Assembly (NCBI GenBank): GCA_964495385.1
Contig: CAZBVO010000006.1
Coordinates: 21,945 to 85,944 of the forward strand
From: CAG-1138 sp964495385
GTDB lineage: Bacteria; Bacillota; Clostridia; Christensenellales; CAG-917
Direction of reading: 5' to 3'
DNA: 64,000 nt
Shown: positions 26,374-35,085 of the stretch, piece after piece
Layout: each line of letters opens with the position of its first letter
Numbering within the stretch: the first letter of the stretch is position 1
Notes under the pieces: generated by a model
Told to the model about the DNA's origin: nothing
What the model saw: only the letters and a program-made list of their open reading frames with translations
The model's database searches: none
Program-made: the position numbers and the translations under genes

Positions 26374-26401
26374 TTGATTTTGAGTGAAAATTTGATATAA
26401 T
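26374..26401 (+). promoter_or_regulatory. Promoter of the pfkA-pfp pair
   Basis: TTGATT (26374-26379), 16-bp spacer, and an extended -10 (TGA before TATAAT at 26396-26401). Confidence 0.65.
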
Positions 26402-26429
26402 TTAGTTAAATATATACGAGGATTTTGTT

Positions 26430-27392
26430 ATGAAAAGAGTTGCGATTCTAACCTCCGGCGGAGACGCTCCGGGCATGAATGCCTGCATAAGAGCGGCGAC
26501 GAGGTATGCACTTAGCAAAGGATTTGACGTTTACGGTGTCGAAAGAGGCTATCAGGGGCTTATCGACGGCGAACTGTTTCGCATGGGATCCCGAAACGTT
26601 TCGGGCATAATTCACAAGGGCGGAACTTTCCTCAAAACGGCCAGATGTCCCGATTTTAAAACGATTGAAGGGCAGCGCCATGCGGCGGAAACCCTCGGTG
26701 CATACGGCATCGACGGGCTTATTTGCATAGGCGGCGACGGTACGTTTAGGGGAGCAAAAGATTTGTCGGACAATTTCGGCGTCAACGTCATCGGCATTCC
26801 GGGGACCATTGACAACGACCTTGCCTACACCGATTTTACTTTGGGGTTCGACACGGCGGTGAACACCTGTATCTGGGCAATCAACTGCCTGCGCGACACT
26901 ATGGGCAGTCATGACCGAGTCAGCTTGTTGGAGGTTATGGGCAGAAGGTGCGGCGATATCGCGCTTTATGCCGGCATCGCAGGCGGCGCCGAATATATTT
27001 TGGTTCCGGAGGTCGAGTATGACCTCGACGCCATTTGCAAAAGCATTTCGATGAGTCAAAAACGCGGCAAAACGTCCAACATGATCATCCTTGCCGAAGG
27101 CGCGGGGAAGCAAGAAGACATTTGCAAATACATCTACGACAAAACCGGCATTTCGGTGAAGCCTACAACTTTGGGGCATATCCAACGCGGCGGCAGTCCT
27201 ACCGTGTCCGACCGAGTTTTGGCGGCAAAACTGGCAGTAAGGTCGGTTGACTTGCTTTTGGCCGGAAAAACCAACCGAGTTGTCGGAATAAGACACAACG
27301 AAATTATCGACGAAGACATAACCGAAGCGCTTCAAATGGAACACCGTTTCGACAAAGCTTTGTACGATATTACGCTTACAATAGGTTTATAA
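26430..27392 (+). CDS. pfkA: ATP-dependent 6-phosphofructokinase
   Basis: The 320-residue protein is a classical bacterial PfkA, which commits fructose-6-phosphate to glycolysis. GGDG at residues 101-104 and PGTIDND at 124-130 have glycine at both positions that mark ATP use. GGDAPGMNACIRA, the catalytic EVMGRRCGDIA and the GHIQRGGSP substrate loop are all present. Its promoter lies in the gap after dnaE, and the PPi-type paralogue follows 48 bp later. Confidence 0.96.
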   Translation: MKRVAILTSGGDAPGMNACIRAATRYALSKGFDVYGVERGYQGLIDGELFRMGSRNVSGIIHKGGTFLKTARCPDFKTIEGQRHAAETLGAYGIDGLICIGGDGTFRGAKDLSDNFGVNVIGIPGTIDNDLAYTDFTLGFDTAVNTCIWAINCLRDTMGSHDRVSLLEVMGRRCGDIALYAGIAGGAEYILVPEVEYDLDAICKSISMSQKRGKTSNMIILAEGAGKQEDICKYIYDKTGISVKPTTLGHIQRGGSPTVSDRVLAAKLAVRSVDLLLAGKTNRVVGIRHNEIIDEDITEALQMEHRFDKALYDITLTIGL

Positions 27393-27440
27393 CAACAAAA
27401 CAAACAAATAAAATATATTTTTTACACATTGGAGGTTACT

Positions 27441-28682
27441 ATGAAAAATCTTAAAGGCGCTTGCATGTTTGCGCAGTCCGGCGGCCCTACGTCGGTTATC
27501 AACAGTTCCGCCGCAGGCGTGTTTATCGAGGCGCTGAACAGCCCTGAAATCACAAAGGTTTACGGAGCGGCTCACGGTATCAAGGGCGTTTTGGACGAAC
27601 AGTTTTACGATATCGGCCTTGAAGACAGAAGCGAACTGGAACTTTTGAAATACACCCCGAGTTCGGCTCTCGGCTCCGTGCGCTACAAACTTAAAGACGT
27701 CAGCGTCGACGACACCGACTACAAGCGCATTTTGGAAGTTTTCAAAAAATACGACATCCGCTATTTCTTCTACAACGGCGGCAACGACAGCATGGACACT
27801 TGCAACAAAATCAGCAAGTTTCTCAACGGTTCGGGATGGGATTGCAACGTTATCGGTGTTCCTAAAACAATCGACAACGATTTGTTCGGCACCGACCACT
27901 GCCCGGGCTTTGCTTCGGCGGCAAAATACATCGCAACCACTTTGATGGAAATCAACCTCGACGCAAAAGTTTACAACACCGGCATGGTGTGCGTTATCGA
28001 AGTTATGGGACGCAACGCAGGTTGGCTTACGGCCGCGGCAAGCCTTGCAAACCACAAGGGCCTTGGTGCAGACCTCATTTATTTGCCGGAAGTTGCGTTT
28101 GACGTCGACAAATTCGTCAGCGACGTTCAAAACGTTTGCGCCAAAAACGACAACAAGTGCATCGCAGTCGTTTCCGAAGGCATCAAACTTGCCGACGGCA
28201 GATACGTCGGTGAATTTACCGCTTCCAAAACCGACTTGTTCGGTCACGCACAGCTGGGCGGCGTAGGACAAATGCTCGCAAACATCATCAAGGAAAAAAC
28301 CGGCATCAAAACCAGAGCCATCGAACTTAGCCTTATGCAACGTTGCGGCGCACATCTCGCATCCAAAGTCGACGTCGAAGAAGCTTTCAACGCAGGCGCA
28401 CAGGCAGTTAAGGCAGCCGTTTCTGGCGAAACCGACAAAATGGTTTGCTTCGAAAGAGACATGTCCTCCGGCAGCTACGTTTGCAACTACAAACTTCTTC
28501 CGTTGGAACTTGCCGCAAACACCGAAAAAACCGTGCCGCTGGATTGGATAATCAACGATGGCACCGCACTTTCCGACAAATTTATCGAATACGCATTGCC
28601 GCTTATTCAGGGCGACGCAAAAGCTCCGCTCGAGGACGGACTTCCTCGCTTTGCAAAACTGAAAAAAGTTTTTGTAAAATAA
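27441..28682 (+). CDS. pfp: Phosphofructokinase, PPi-dependent type (predicted)
   Basis: The 413-residue protein belongs to the phosphofructokinase family but differs from the gene upstream at the donor site. It has GGND at residues 113-116 (Asp where ATP enzymes have Gly) and PKTIDND from residue 141 (Lys where ATP enzymes have Gly). Both are accepted markers of pyrophosphate use and would make the reaction reversible. The ATG at 27441 follows GGAGG; the frame opens four codons earlier at a TTG inside that site. The phosphoryl-donor prediction rests on these two residues only. Confidence 0.88.
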   Translation: MKNLKGACMFAQSGGPTSVINSSAAGVFIEALNSPEITKVYGAAHGIKGVLDEQFYDIGLEDRSELELLKYTPSSALGSVRYKLKDVSVDDTDYKRILEVFKKYDIRYFFYNGGNDSMDTCNKISKFLNGSGWDCNVIGVPKTIDNDLFGTDHCPGFASAAKYIATTLMEINLDAKVYNTGMVCVIEVMGRNAGWLTAAASLANHKGLGADLIYLPEVAFDVDKFVSDVQNVCAKNDNKCIAVVSEGIKLADGRYVGEFTASKTDLFGHAQLGGVGQMLANIIKEKTGIKTRAIELSLMQRCGAHLASKVDVEEAFNAGAQAVKAAVSGETDKMVCFERDMSSGSYVCNYKLLPLELAANTEKTVPLDWIINDGTALSDKFIEYALPLIQGDAKAPLEDGLPRFAKLKKVFVK

Positions 28683-28700
28683 AAACCAAACAAAAATCTG

Positions 28701-28733
28701 TTTTCCGCAACGCATGCCGTTGCGGAAAATTTT
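28701..28733 (+). terminator. Terminator after the phosphofructokinase pair
   Basis: An 11-bp stem (28701-28711 with 28719-28729) with an ATGC-containing loop is followed by a short T run. The ribosome-binding site of the next gene begins just beyond. Confidence 0.7.
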
Positions 28734-28745
28734 GAAAGAGGAATT

Positions 28746-30443
28746 ATGAAAGTTTCCGACGTACTGACCGTGACGGTGTCCGACAGCGGAATGGAAGGCG
28801 AGGGCATAGCAAAAGTTGACGGCTACGTTCTTTTCGTGCCTATGGCGCTTCCCGGCGAGACGGTAAAAATCAGGATAAACCATTTAAAAAAGAATTTCGG
28901 TTACGCAACCTTATTAAAAGTGATTTCGCCGTCGGCAGACAGGGTTGTACCGCCGTGTCCCGTTTACGGCCGTTGCGGCGGTTGCGATATGCAACACGTT
29001 GCCTACGACAAACAAAAGCAATTTAAGCGCAAGCAGGTTGAAACGTGCCTTAAAAAAAATGCAGGCACGGATTTTCCCGTTGCGGAAGTGATTTCGGGCG
29101 AGAACAAATTTGCCTACCGAAACAAACTCCAGATGCCGTTCGGAACCGTTGACGGCAAAGTCGTGTTGGGCTTTTTTAAAGAAGGTACGCACAAGGTAGT
29201 GCCTGCCGACAAGTGCATTTTGCACGGCGAATGGGCCGAAAAGCTTATGCGCACGGTGTTGGCGTGGGCAAACAAAAACAAAATTTCCGTTTACGACGAG
29301 CTGTCCGGAAAAGGCGTTTTGAGACATCTTGTGGCCCGTAACGTCGGCGGAAAATCGGTTGTCGTAGTGGTGGGAAATTGCGGCAAATTGCCGTTTGCGG
29401 ATTTGCTGGCGACTGCCCTCAAAAAAACGTTCGGCAACGATTTTAAGCTGTATTTTTCGTCAAACCGAAAAAAGACCAACGTAATTTTGGGCGATTCGGC
29501 CGTGGCGATCGGAGGATCGGACGTCAAAGTTGACGTCGGCGGAGTGGCCGTGGACGTCAGTCCGTTCACTTTTTTGCAGGTTAACGACGAAGTGCGTGAT
29601 TTGATTTACGGCGACGTTTCGAGGCTTGTCGGCGATGACAACGACGTTATCGTGGACGCCTACTCGGGTATGGGCATTATGACGGCAAAACTTTCGGGCA
29701 AAGCCAAAAAGGCGTACGGAATCGAGATAGTTAAAGAGGCCGTTGCGGATGCAAATAAGCTGATGAAGCAAAACGGCATAACCAACGTTGAAAACATTTG
29801 CGGCGATGCCGCCGTCGAACTTCCAAACCTTGTGAAAAAAATTCGCGAAGCCAAACCGAAACATTTTTATCATTTGGCAAAATCACCGTTTGACAGCATC
29901 AAATGCGGAGATAAAACCTTTGAATTGCGCTTGTATGACCAAAAACGTAAAATGCTGAAAGAAGGCGACGTGATTGAGTTCGAGTGCATGGAATCGGGCG
30001 AAAAACTCGCAAAACGGGTTGAGAGTATTAAAGTTTTTGACAACTTTGCGACGCTGTTTGCCGCTCTCGGAACAAGGAAGGATACCTGCGGAACCGAGAT
30101 GACCGAGCAACAGGCGATAAGCGGCATGCGAGAGTATTACAGTGCCGAGCAGGAGCAATCTTTCGGGGTTTGCGCCGTCGAGCTGGGCGACACATTAAAA
30201 ACGGTGGCGGTGGTTCTCGATCCGCCGCGGAAAGGGTGTGACGAAAAAACGCTTGCGGCAGTTAAAGAAGCTCGGCCGGAAAAAATCGTTTACGTCAGTT
30301 GTAATCCTGCAACGTTGGCCCGTGACCTTGCGTTTTTGAAAACCGATTTCAACATCGTAAGCGTTCAGCCGTACGATATGTTCCCTCAAACCAAGCACGT
30401 TGAAACAGTAGTTTGCCTTAGAAAACGACAGTTTCAACAATGA
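28746..30443 (+). CDS. rlmD: RlmD/TrmA-type 23S rRNA uracil-C5 methyltransferase with an inserted ASCH domain
   Basis: The 565-residue protein has a TRAM domain (1-60), the Fe-S cysteines C71, C77, C80 and C157, the SAM motif DAYSGMG (304-310), DPPRKG (492-497) and the catalytic cysteine C519 in YVSCNPATLARDL. All belong to the RNA m5U methyltransferase family. Between the GDAAVELPNL helix and the DPPRKG strand, residues about 372-482 (nt 29859-30191) form an extra domain. It reads HFYHLAKSPFDSIKCGDKTF, then ELRLYDQKRKMLKEGDVIEF and MREYYSAEQEQSFGVCAVEL, the pattern of free-standing ASCH (PUA-like, RNA-binding) proteins. The frame is unbroken. Ordinary RlmD is about 450 residues. AAAGAGG precedes the ATG. 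Confidence 0.87.
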   Translation: MKVSDVLTVTVSDSGMEGEGIAKVDGYVLFVPMALPGETVKIRINHLKKNFGYATLLKVISPSADRVVPPCPVYGRCGGCDMQHVAYDKQKQFKRKQVETCLKKNAGTDFPVAEVISGENKFAYRNKLQMPFGTVDGKVVLGFFKEGTHKVVPADKCILHGEWAEKLMRTVLAWANKNKISVYDELSGKGVLRHLVARNVGGKSVVVVVGNCGKLPFADLLATALKKTFGNDFKLYFSSNRKKTNVILGDSAVAIGGSDVKVDVGGVAVDVSPFTFLQVNDEVRDLIYGDVSRLVGDDNDVIVDAYSGMGIMTAKLSGKAKKAYGIEIVKEAVADANKLMKQNGITNVENICGDAAVELPNLVKKIREAKPKHFYHLAKSPFDSIKCGDKTFELRLYDQKRKMLKEGDVIEFECMESGEKLAKRVESIKVFDNFATLFAALGTRKDTCGTEMTEQQAISGMREYYSAEQEQSFGVCAVELGDTLKTVAVVLDPPRKGCDEKTLAAVKEARPEKIVYVSCNPATLARDLAFLKTDFNIVSVQPYDMFPQTKHVETVVCLRKRQFQQ

Positions 30444-30601
30444 ATTGCCGTTGGCATGAATTGCACTGACGTGCATGAATTGACCTATGGTCATATCAGC
30501 GTAAACGTAGAGTTTGGCGAAGAAGAAGGGCAGGTTTCTCTTAAAGTATAGAAAAGCGTGCAAAAGGGCGTAAGCCTAAAAAGAAAACGACTAAAGTTTA
30601 A
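30441..30601 (+). pseudogene. Decayed coding remnant behind rlmD
   Basis: After the rlmD stop, one frame reads MNCTDVHELTYGHISVNVEF from 30456, then GEEEGQVSLKV and a stop at 30549. Stepping back one base at 30545 continues as SIEKRAKGRKPKKKTTKV to a stop ending at 30601. The joined text resembles, from memory, the EFGEGEG...RKPKxKxTY tail found behind RlmD-type enzymes in some Clostridia, which suggests a tail that lost its frame. Three copies of ATGAATTG (30440, 30456, 30475) lie at the junction. No alignment was run, and a short real ORF (30456-30551) cannot be excluded. Confidence 0.4.
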
Positions 30602-30611
30602 GGAGGGCGTA

Positions 30612-31556
30612 ATGAAAATTTTAGACAACAGCGAAAAGCATTTACTGTCGATTTTGCCGAATATTGTTTCCGAAAAACTTAGCCAAAAAGTTGTTCGGTG
30701 CAAGTTTATCGGTGGAGGAAGCTACGGCAGGGTTTATAAGGTTTTGCTTTCCGACGGGGACGTGATTGCCGTCAAGGGCTATAAACTTCCGAAAATGCAA
30801 CATGAAGAAGCACAGCAACTAAAATTTTTGGCCGAGCATACAAGCGTTAAAATGCCCGAAGTTCTTTTTACATACGAGGACGACGATACCGCACTTTTGG
30901 CAATGAGCTTCGTTGAGGGGCGAAACGTTTTGCATCCCGCATTTTTGTTAAAGAGCAAAAGAAAGAAACAAAATTTCGCAGATGAAGTTATTGCAGGCAT
31001 GCTCGAGTGGCACAGTATCGAAAACGACAAGTTCGGTTCGTTGTCCAATCCCGGTTATGACAGCTGGTACGAGTATTATAAAACAGAAAAGCAAATTCCT
31101 TGGCTAAAAGCGTTGAAAGAACTGTCCGACAACGGAAAGTTTGGCAACAAAAGAATGAAGCTGCTTTTTGAAGCAACCGACATTTTTAATAAGTTGCCTC
31201 AAGAGAACAACCCTCCCGTGCTTATTCATGCCGACCTTAATATGATGAACATTATGGCCGATCCGAAAACGTTGAAGCTTGTTGCGTTTATCGATCCGTG
31301 TGGAAGCATATGGGCGGACAGAGAATACGATTTGTTTCAGCTTCGAAACATGTGGGGAGATGCTTACGGTCTTTATGAAACGTACAAAAGAAAGTATGAA
31401 ACATCCGAATTTACCGATTTTCGAGTTGCTTATTACGGTGCTATGCTTGAAGCGTCAATGAGGCTTAAAGGCGGTCACATAATACCGCTTTGGGAGGATT
31501 TGAATTTTTCCCGATTGAAAAAAGAGATGAAAAAGATACAAAAAAAGACGTTTTAA
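30612..31556 (+). CDS. Aminoglycoside-phosphotransferase/fructosamine-kinase-fold protein
   Basis: The 314-residue protein has an eukaryotic-like kinase fold of the APH family: nucleotide loop GGGSYGRVYK, lysine in VIAVKGY, Brenner motif LIHADLNMMNIM (catalytic Asp and Asn) and the metal-binding FIDPCG followed by DREYDLFQL. Members phosphorylate small molecules such as aminoglycosides, choline or fructosamines. Genomic context does not point to resistance. The ATG at 30612 follows AGGAGGG. The esterase gene starts 9 bp after the stop, so both may act on one metabolite. Confidence 0.8.
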   Translation: MKILDNSEKHLLSILPNIVSEKLSQKVVRCKFIGGGSYGRVYKVLLSDGDVIAVKGYKLPKMQHEEAQQLKFLAEHTSVKMPEVLFTYEDDDTALLAMSFVEGRNVLHPAFLLKSKRKKQNFADEVIAGMLEWHSIENDKFGSLSNPGYDSWYEYYKTEKQIPWLKALKELSDNGKFGNKRMKLLFEATDIFNKLPQENNPPVLIHADLNMMNIMADPKTLKLVAFIDPCGSIWADREYDLFQLRNMWGDAYGLYETYKRKYETSEFTDFRVAYYGAMLEASMRLKGGHIIPLWEDLNFSRLKKEMKKIQKKTF

Positions 31557-31565
31557 GAGGTAAAA

Positions 31566-32282
31566 ATGGAAAAAATTATTACTTACGAAACTTTGAGAAG
31601 TTATGCTTATTCGAACGACCGTTTGATACGCGGCGACATAAATGGAATAGTGCTCAATTTTTACGGACTGGGCGATATGTCTATGCACGACAACGATCCG
31701 GGTGACGCTTTGGATTTTGCCGAGAAGGGAATAATTTACGTTATGCCTTACTATAATCCGTGGGCGTGGATGAACAAACAGACAGTTGAGTACGTCGATG
31801 AAATAATAGCCGTGCTGTGCGACAAGTACAACTTAGACTCTTCCGTCAAAATTGTTTCCACCGGCGGTTCGATGGGCGGGCTTTCGGCGCTTGTTTACTG
31901 TCGTTATGCCAAGATAACTCCGTGCGCCTGCGTTGCAAATTGCCCTGTTTGCGATTTGCCGTATCATTTCACCGAACGTCGAGATTTGCCGCGCACGCTA
32001 TACAGCGCTTTCGGAGGATATTCCGGCACGATACAGCAAGCACTAAGAAGCTGCTCGCCGCTGCATTTGGTGGATGAAATGCCCGATATTCGCTATACGG
32101 TTTTTCATTGCACGGGCGACAAAATGGTTGATTACCAAATGCACGGCAAACGTTTTGCCGACGAAATGAAAAAAGGGCATAAAATGGATTTCGTCACCGT
32201 ACCGTTGCGCGGACATTGCGATTTGTCACCGGAGGCATGGTTGGCGTACCGTCATGCTGTTTTAAAAGCGTTCGAGGCATAG
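31566..32282 (+). CDS. Alpha/beta-hydrolase (prolyl-oligopeptidase-like esterase)
   Basis: The 238-residue protein has the nucleophile elbow STGGSMGGLSALVY (Ser in GGSMGG), a candidate acid in HCTGDKMVDYQM and a candidate histidine in PLRGHCDLSPEAW. There is no signal peptide, so it is cytoplasmic. It is probably co-expressed with the APH-like kinase (AAGAGG before the ATG), and a strong terminator follows. The substrate is unknown. Confidence 0.78.
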   Translation: MEKIITYETLRSYAYSNDRLIRGDINGIVLNFYGLGDMSMHDNDPGDALDFAEKGIIYVMPYYNPWAWMNKQTVEYVDEIIAVLCDKYNLDSSVKIVSTGGSMGGLSALVYCRYAKITPCACVANCPVCDLPYHFTERRDLPRTLYSAFGGYSGTIQQALRSCSPLHLVDEMPDIRYTVFHCTGDKMVDYQMHGKRFADEMKKGHKMDFVTVPLRGHCDLSPEAWLAYRHAVLKAFEA

Positions 32283-32341
32283 GCGGTTTTAAAAAGAGGC
32301 AAACGAAAGCAAGATTTAGGCGCAAAACGTTTTAAAAACCT

Positions 32342-32374
32342 AAGCCCTCGGCAAGTGATTGCCGAGGGCTTTTT
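32342..32374 (+). terminator. Terminator after the esterase gene
   Basis: A perfect 13-bp stem (32342-32354 with 32359-32371) with a GTGA tetraloop runs into a T tract. Confidence 0.9.
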
Positions 32375-32581
32375 GTACTATTATTATAAATAATAAATAT
32401 ACAAACCGATAAAGGAAAAGGGCATTTAAAACACTTTGTTGTGCTTAGCCTGCAAGCCTGAAAATTTGCAAAATTTATGCAAATTACCACTTTTTATAAA
32501 AAAGGCTTTCAATGCGTCGAAAAATCGACAAAAACCGCCTTTGTCTGAATTGTTTTTGTATTGTGGTCAAAAATGCAGACA

Positions 32582-32597
32582 CCACAATATATTGTGG
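32582..32597 (+). promoter_or_regulatory. NrdR box 1 upstream of nrdD
   Basis: The 16-bp CCACAATATATTGTGG is a perfect inverted repeat and fits the NrdR-box pattern ACACwATATnTwGTGT. The centre-to-centre distance to the second box is 32 bp, the usual spacing for this repressor. The rest of the 323-bp gap before it (32375-32581) is AT-rich, with only weak hairpins. Confidence 0.75.
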
Positions 32598-32613
32598 TTG
32601 TCAAAAAAAGTAA

Positions 32614-32629
32614 ATACAATATGCTGTAT
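32614..32629 (+). promoter_or_regulatory. NrdR box 2 upstream of nrdD
   Basis: ATACAATATGCTGTAT, a near-perfect inverted repeat, lies 16 bp after box 1 and four bases before the -35 hexamer. This is a position from which NrdR could block RNA polymerase. Confidence 0.7.
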
Positions 32630-32633
32630 TTGA

Positions 32634-32663
32634 TTGACAACCGAAGCGGCGTTTTGCTATAAT
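32634..32663 (+). promoter_or_regulatory. Promoter of nrdD
   Basis: TTGACA (32634-32639) and TATAAT (32658-32663) with an 18-bp spacer, directly downstream of the two NrdR boxes. Confidence 0.8.
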
Positions 32664-32697
32664 CAAAAACGTACATTTCTTCTAAGGAGGGAGCATC

Positions 32698-35085
32698 ATG
32701 CTTCAAGTAAAAAAAAGGGATAATTCCATCGTTCCGTTTGATTTGACGAAAATCGAAAACGCAATTGAAAAAGCGTTTGACGCCGTGGGCAAAAGTTACA
32801 CCAAAGACATCATCGAACTTTTGAGCCTCAAAGTCACGGCGGCGTTTTCCGACAAGGTGTCGGACGGTGTCGTTTCGGTTGAAGACGTTCAGGACAGCGT
32901 CGAAGTCGTGCTTATTCAGGCAAGCTACGTCGACGTTGCAAAAGCTTACATTTTGTACCGCAAACATCACGAAAAGATGCGCAATATGTCGTCGACGGTT
33001 TTGGACTACAAGGAAACCGTTGGCAACTATCTTAAAATAAACGATTGGCGCGTTAAGGAAAATTCCACCGTGACTTATTCGGTGGGCGGCCTTATTTTGT
33101 CCAACAGCGGCGCGATAACCGCAAACTACTGGCTTTCCGAAATCTATGACGAGGAAATCGAAAAGGCTCATCGCAACGCCGACATCCATATTCACGACCT
33201 CAGCATGCTCACCGGTTACTGCGCAGGCTGGTCCCTCAAACAGCTTATCACCGACGGTCTCGGCGGCATTCCGGGCAAAATTACGAGTTCGCCTGCCGGC
33301 CACCTCAGCACGCTGTGCAATCAGATGGTCAACTTTTTGGGAATCATGCAAAACGAATGGGCAGGTGCGCAGGCATTCAGTTCGTTCGACACCTATCTTG
33401 CGCCGTTCGTTAAGGTTGACAACCTCAGCTATAAAGAGGTTAAACAGTGCATCCAAAGCTTTATATACGGCGTAAACACTCCGTCCAGATGGGGTACGCA
33501 GGCTCCGTTCACCAACATCACGCTGGACTGGGTTGTTCCTAACGACCTTGCCGAACTCAACGCAATCGTCGGCGGAAAAGAGCAGAACTTCAAATACAAA
33601 GACTGCGTCAAAGAAATGGCGATGGTCAACAAAGCGTTCATCGAAATCATGATCGAAGGCGACGCAAACGGCCGCGGATTTCAGTATCCTATTCCGACCT
33701 ATTCCATCACTCGCAATTTCGACTGGTCCGAAACGGAAAACAACAAGCTTTTGTTTGAAATGACGGCAAAATACGGCACTCCGTATTTCAGCAACTACAT
33801 CAACAGCGACATGGAACCTTCGGACGTAAGAAGTATGTGCTGCCGATTGAGGCTGGACCTTAGAGAATTGAGGAAAAAATCGGGCGGCTTTTTCGGAAGC
33901 GGCGAATCCACCGGTTCGGTTGGCGTGGTAACCATCAACATGCCTCGCATCGCCTACCTCGCCAAGGACGAAGCGGACTTTTTCGAGCGTTTGGAAAAAT
34001 TGATGAATTTGTCTGCACGCAGCCTCAAAATCAAACGCAACGTTATTTCCAAACTGCTTGATGAGGGCCTCTATCCTTATACAAAGCGTTATCTCGGGAC
34101 CTTCAACAATCACTTCTCCACCATCGGTTTGGTGGGCATGAACGAAGCTTGCCTGAACGCAAAATGGCTCAGAAAAGATTTGACTTGCCCGGAGGCACAG
34201 GAATTCACCCAAAAGACGCTCAACTTCATGCGCAATAAGCTCAGCGATTATCAAGAAGAATACGGCGATTTGTACAACCTCGAGGCAACCCCTGCCGAAA
34301 GCACTTCATTCCGCTTGGCAAAACACGACAGAAAACGTTATCCGGACATCATCACGGCAACCAACAGCGCCGACAAGACACCGTATTACACCAACAGTTC
34401 GCACCTTCCGGTGGGCTACACCGCCGACATATTCGAGGCGTTGGACATTCAGGACGAGTTGCAAACGCTTTACACGTCCGGCACCGTTTTCCATGCGTTC
34501 CTCGGGCAGAAGCTTTCCGATTGGAAGGCCGCGGCAAACCTCGTGAAGAAGATTGCCGAAAACTACAAACTGCCTTATTACACCTTAAGCCCGACTTATT
34601 CGATATGTCAGGAACACGGCTATCTGGAAGGCGAGGTGTACAAGTGCCCTAAATGCGGACGCACAACCGAAGTTTACAGCCGTATTACAGGCTACTACCG
34701 TCCTGTTCAAAACTGGAACGACGGCAAACTTGAGGAATTTAAAGCCAGAAAGACTTACGATATCCAAAACAGCCATCTGAAGGCGGCCGACCGAGCCACC
34801 GCGGCGGCTGAAAAAATTGAAGAATGCAAGCCTTGCACGGCCGAATTGTTGCTTTTTACCACAAAAACTTGCCCTAATTGTAAAATGGCAAAGGCTATGC
34901 TTGCCAAGGCGGGAATCGAATATACGTCCATAGACGCGCAAGATCAGAAGGACGTAACGTTAAGTTACGGCGTCAAAAAGGCTCCTACTTTGTTGGTCCC
35001 TAACGGTGACGGCTACGACGTTTACGACAACGCAAGCGAAATAAAGAGATTTATCGAAAAACAAGGAGCAGTAAAAAATGCATGA
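32698..35085 (+). CDS. nrdD: Anaerobic (class III) ribonucleoside-triphosphate reductase fused to a glutaredoxin-like domain
   Basis: NrdD makes dNTPs by glycyl-radical chemistry under anoxia. The 795-residue protein has an N-terminal ATP cone, active-site segments (LSTLCNQMVNFLG, SMCCRLRLDL, TGSVGVVTINMPR), a CPKCG metal motif and the glycyl-radical loop SRITGYYRPVQNWNDGK. Residues 714-795 are extra: TAELLLFTTKTCPNCKMAKA, then APTLLVPNG, a glutaredoxin/NrdH fold with CPNC at 725-728. This domain could reduce the active-site disulfide directly, replacing formate as reductant. AAGGAGGG precedes the ATG. It overlaps the reductase gene by 8 bp, and an activase gene lies 3 kb away. Confidence 0.95.
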   Translation: MLQVKKRDNSIVPFDLTKIENAIEKAFDAVGKSYTKDIIELLSLKVTAAFSDKVSDGVVSVEDVQDSVEVVLIQASYVDVAKAYILYRKHHEKMRNMSSTVLDYKETVGNYLKINDWRVKENSTVTYSVGGLILSNSGAITANYWLSEIYDEEIEKAHRNADIHIHDLSMLTGYCAGWSLKQLITDGLGGIPGKITSSPAGHLSTLCNQMVNFLGIMQNEWAGAQAFSSFDTYLAPFVKVDNLSYKEVKQCIQSFIYGVNTPSRWGTQAPFTNITLDWVVPNDLAELNAIVGGKEQNFKYKDCVKEMAMVNKAFIEIMIEGDANGRGFQYPIPTYSITRNFDWSETENNKLLFEMTAKYGTPYFSNYINSDMEPSDVRSMCCRLRLDLRELRKKSGGFFGSGESTGSVGVVTINMPRIAYLAKDEADFFERLEKLMNLSARSLKIKRNVISKLLDEGLYPYTKRYLGTFNNHFSTIGLVGMNEACLNAKWLRKDLTCPEAQEFTQKTLNFMRNKLSDYQEEYGDLYNLEATPAESTSFRLAKHDRKRYPDIITATNSADKTPYYTNSSHLPVGYTADIFEALDIQDELQTLYTSGTVFHAFLGQKLSDWKAAANLVKKIAENYKLPYYTLSPTYSICQEHGYLEGEVYKCPKCGRTTEVYSRITGYYRPVQNWNDGKLEEFKARKTYDIQNSHLKAADRATAAAEKIEECKPCTAELLLFTTKTCPNCKMAKAMLAKAGIEYTSIDAQDQKDVTLSYGVKKAPTLLVPNGDGYDVYDNASEIKRFIEKQGAVKNA

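Noticed and set aside
30456..30551. 31-codon ORF as an independent gene
   Set aside because: It lacks a ribosome-binding site, and its sequence continues sensibly in another frame, so a relic is more likely.
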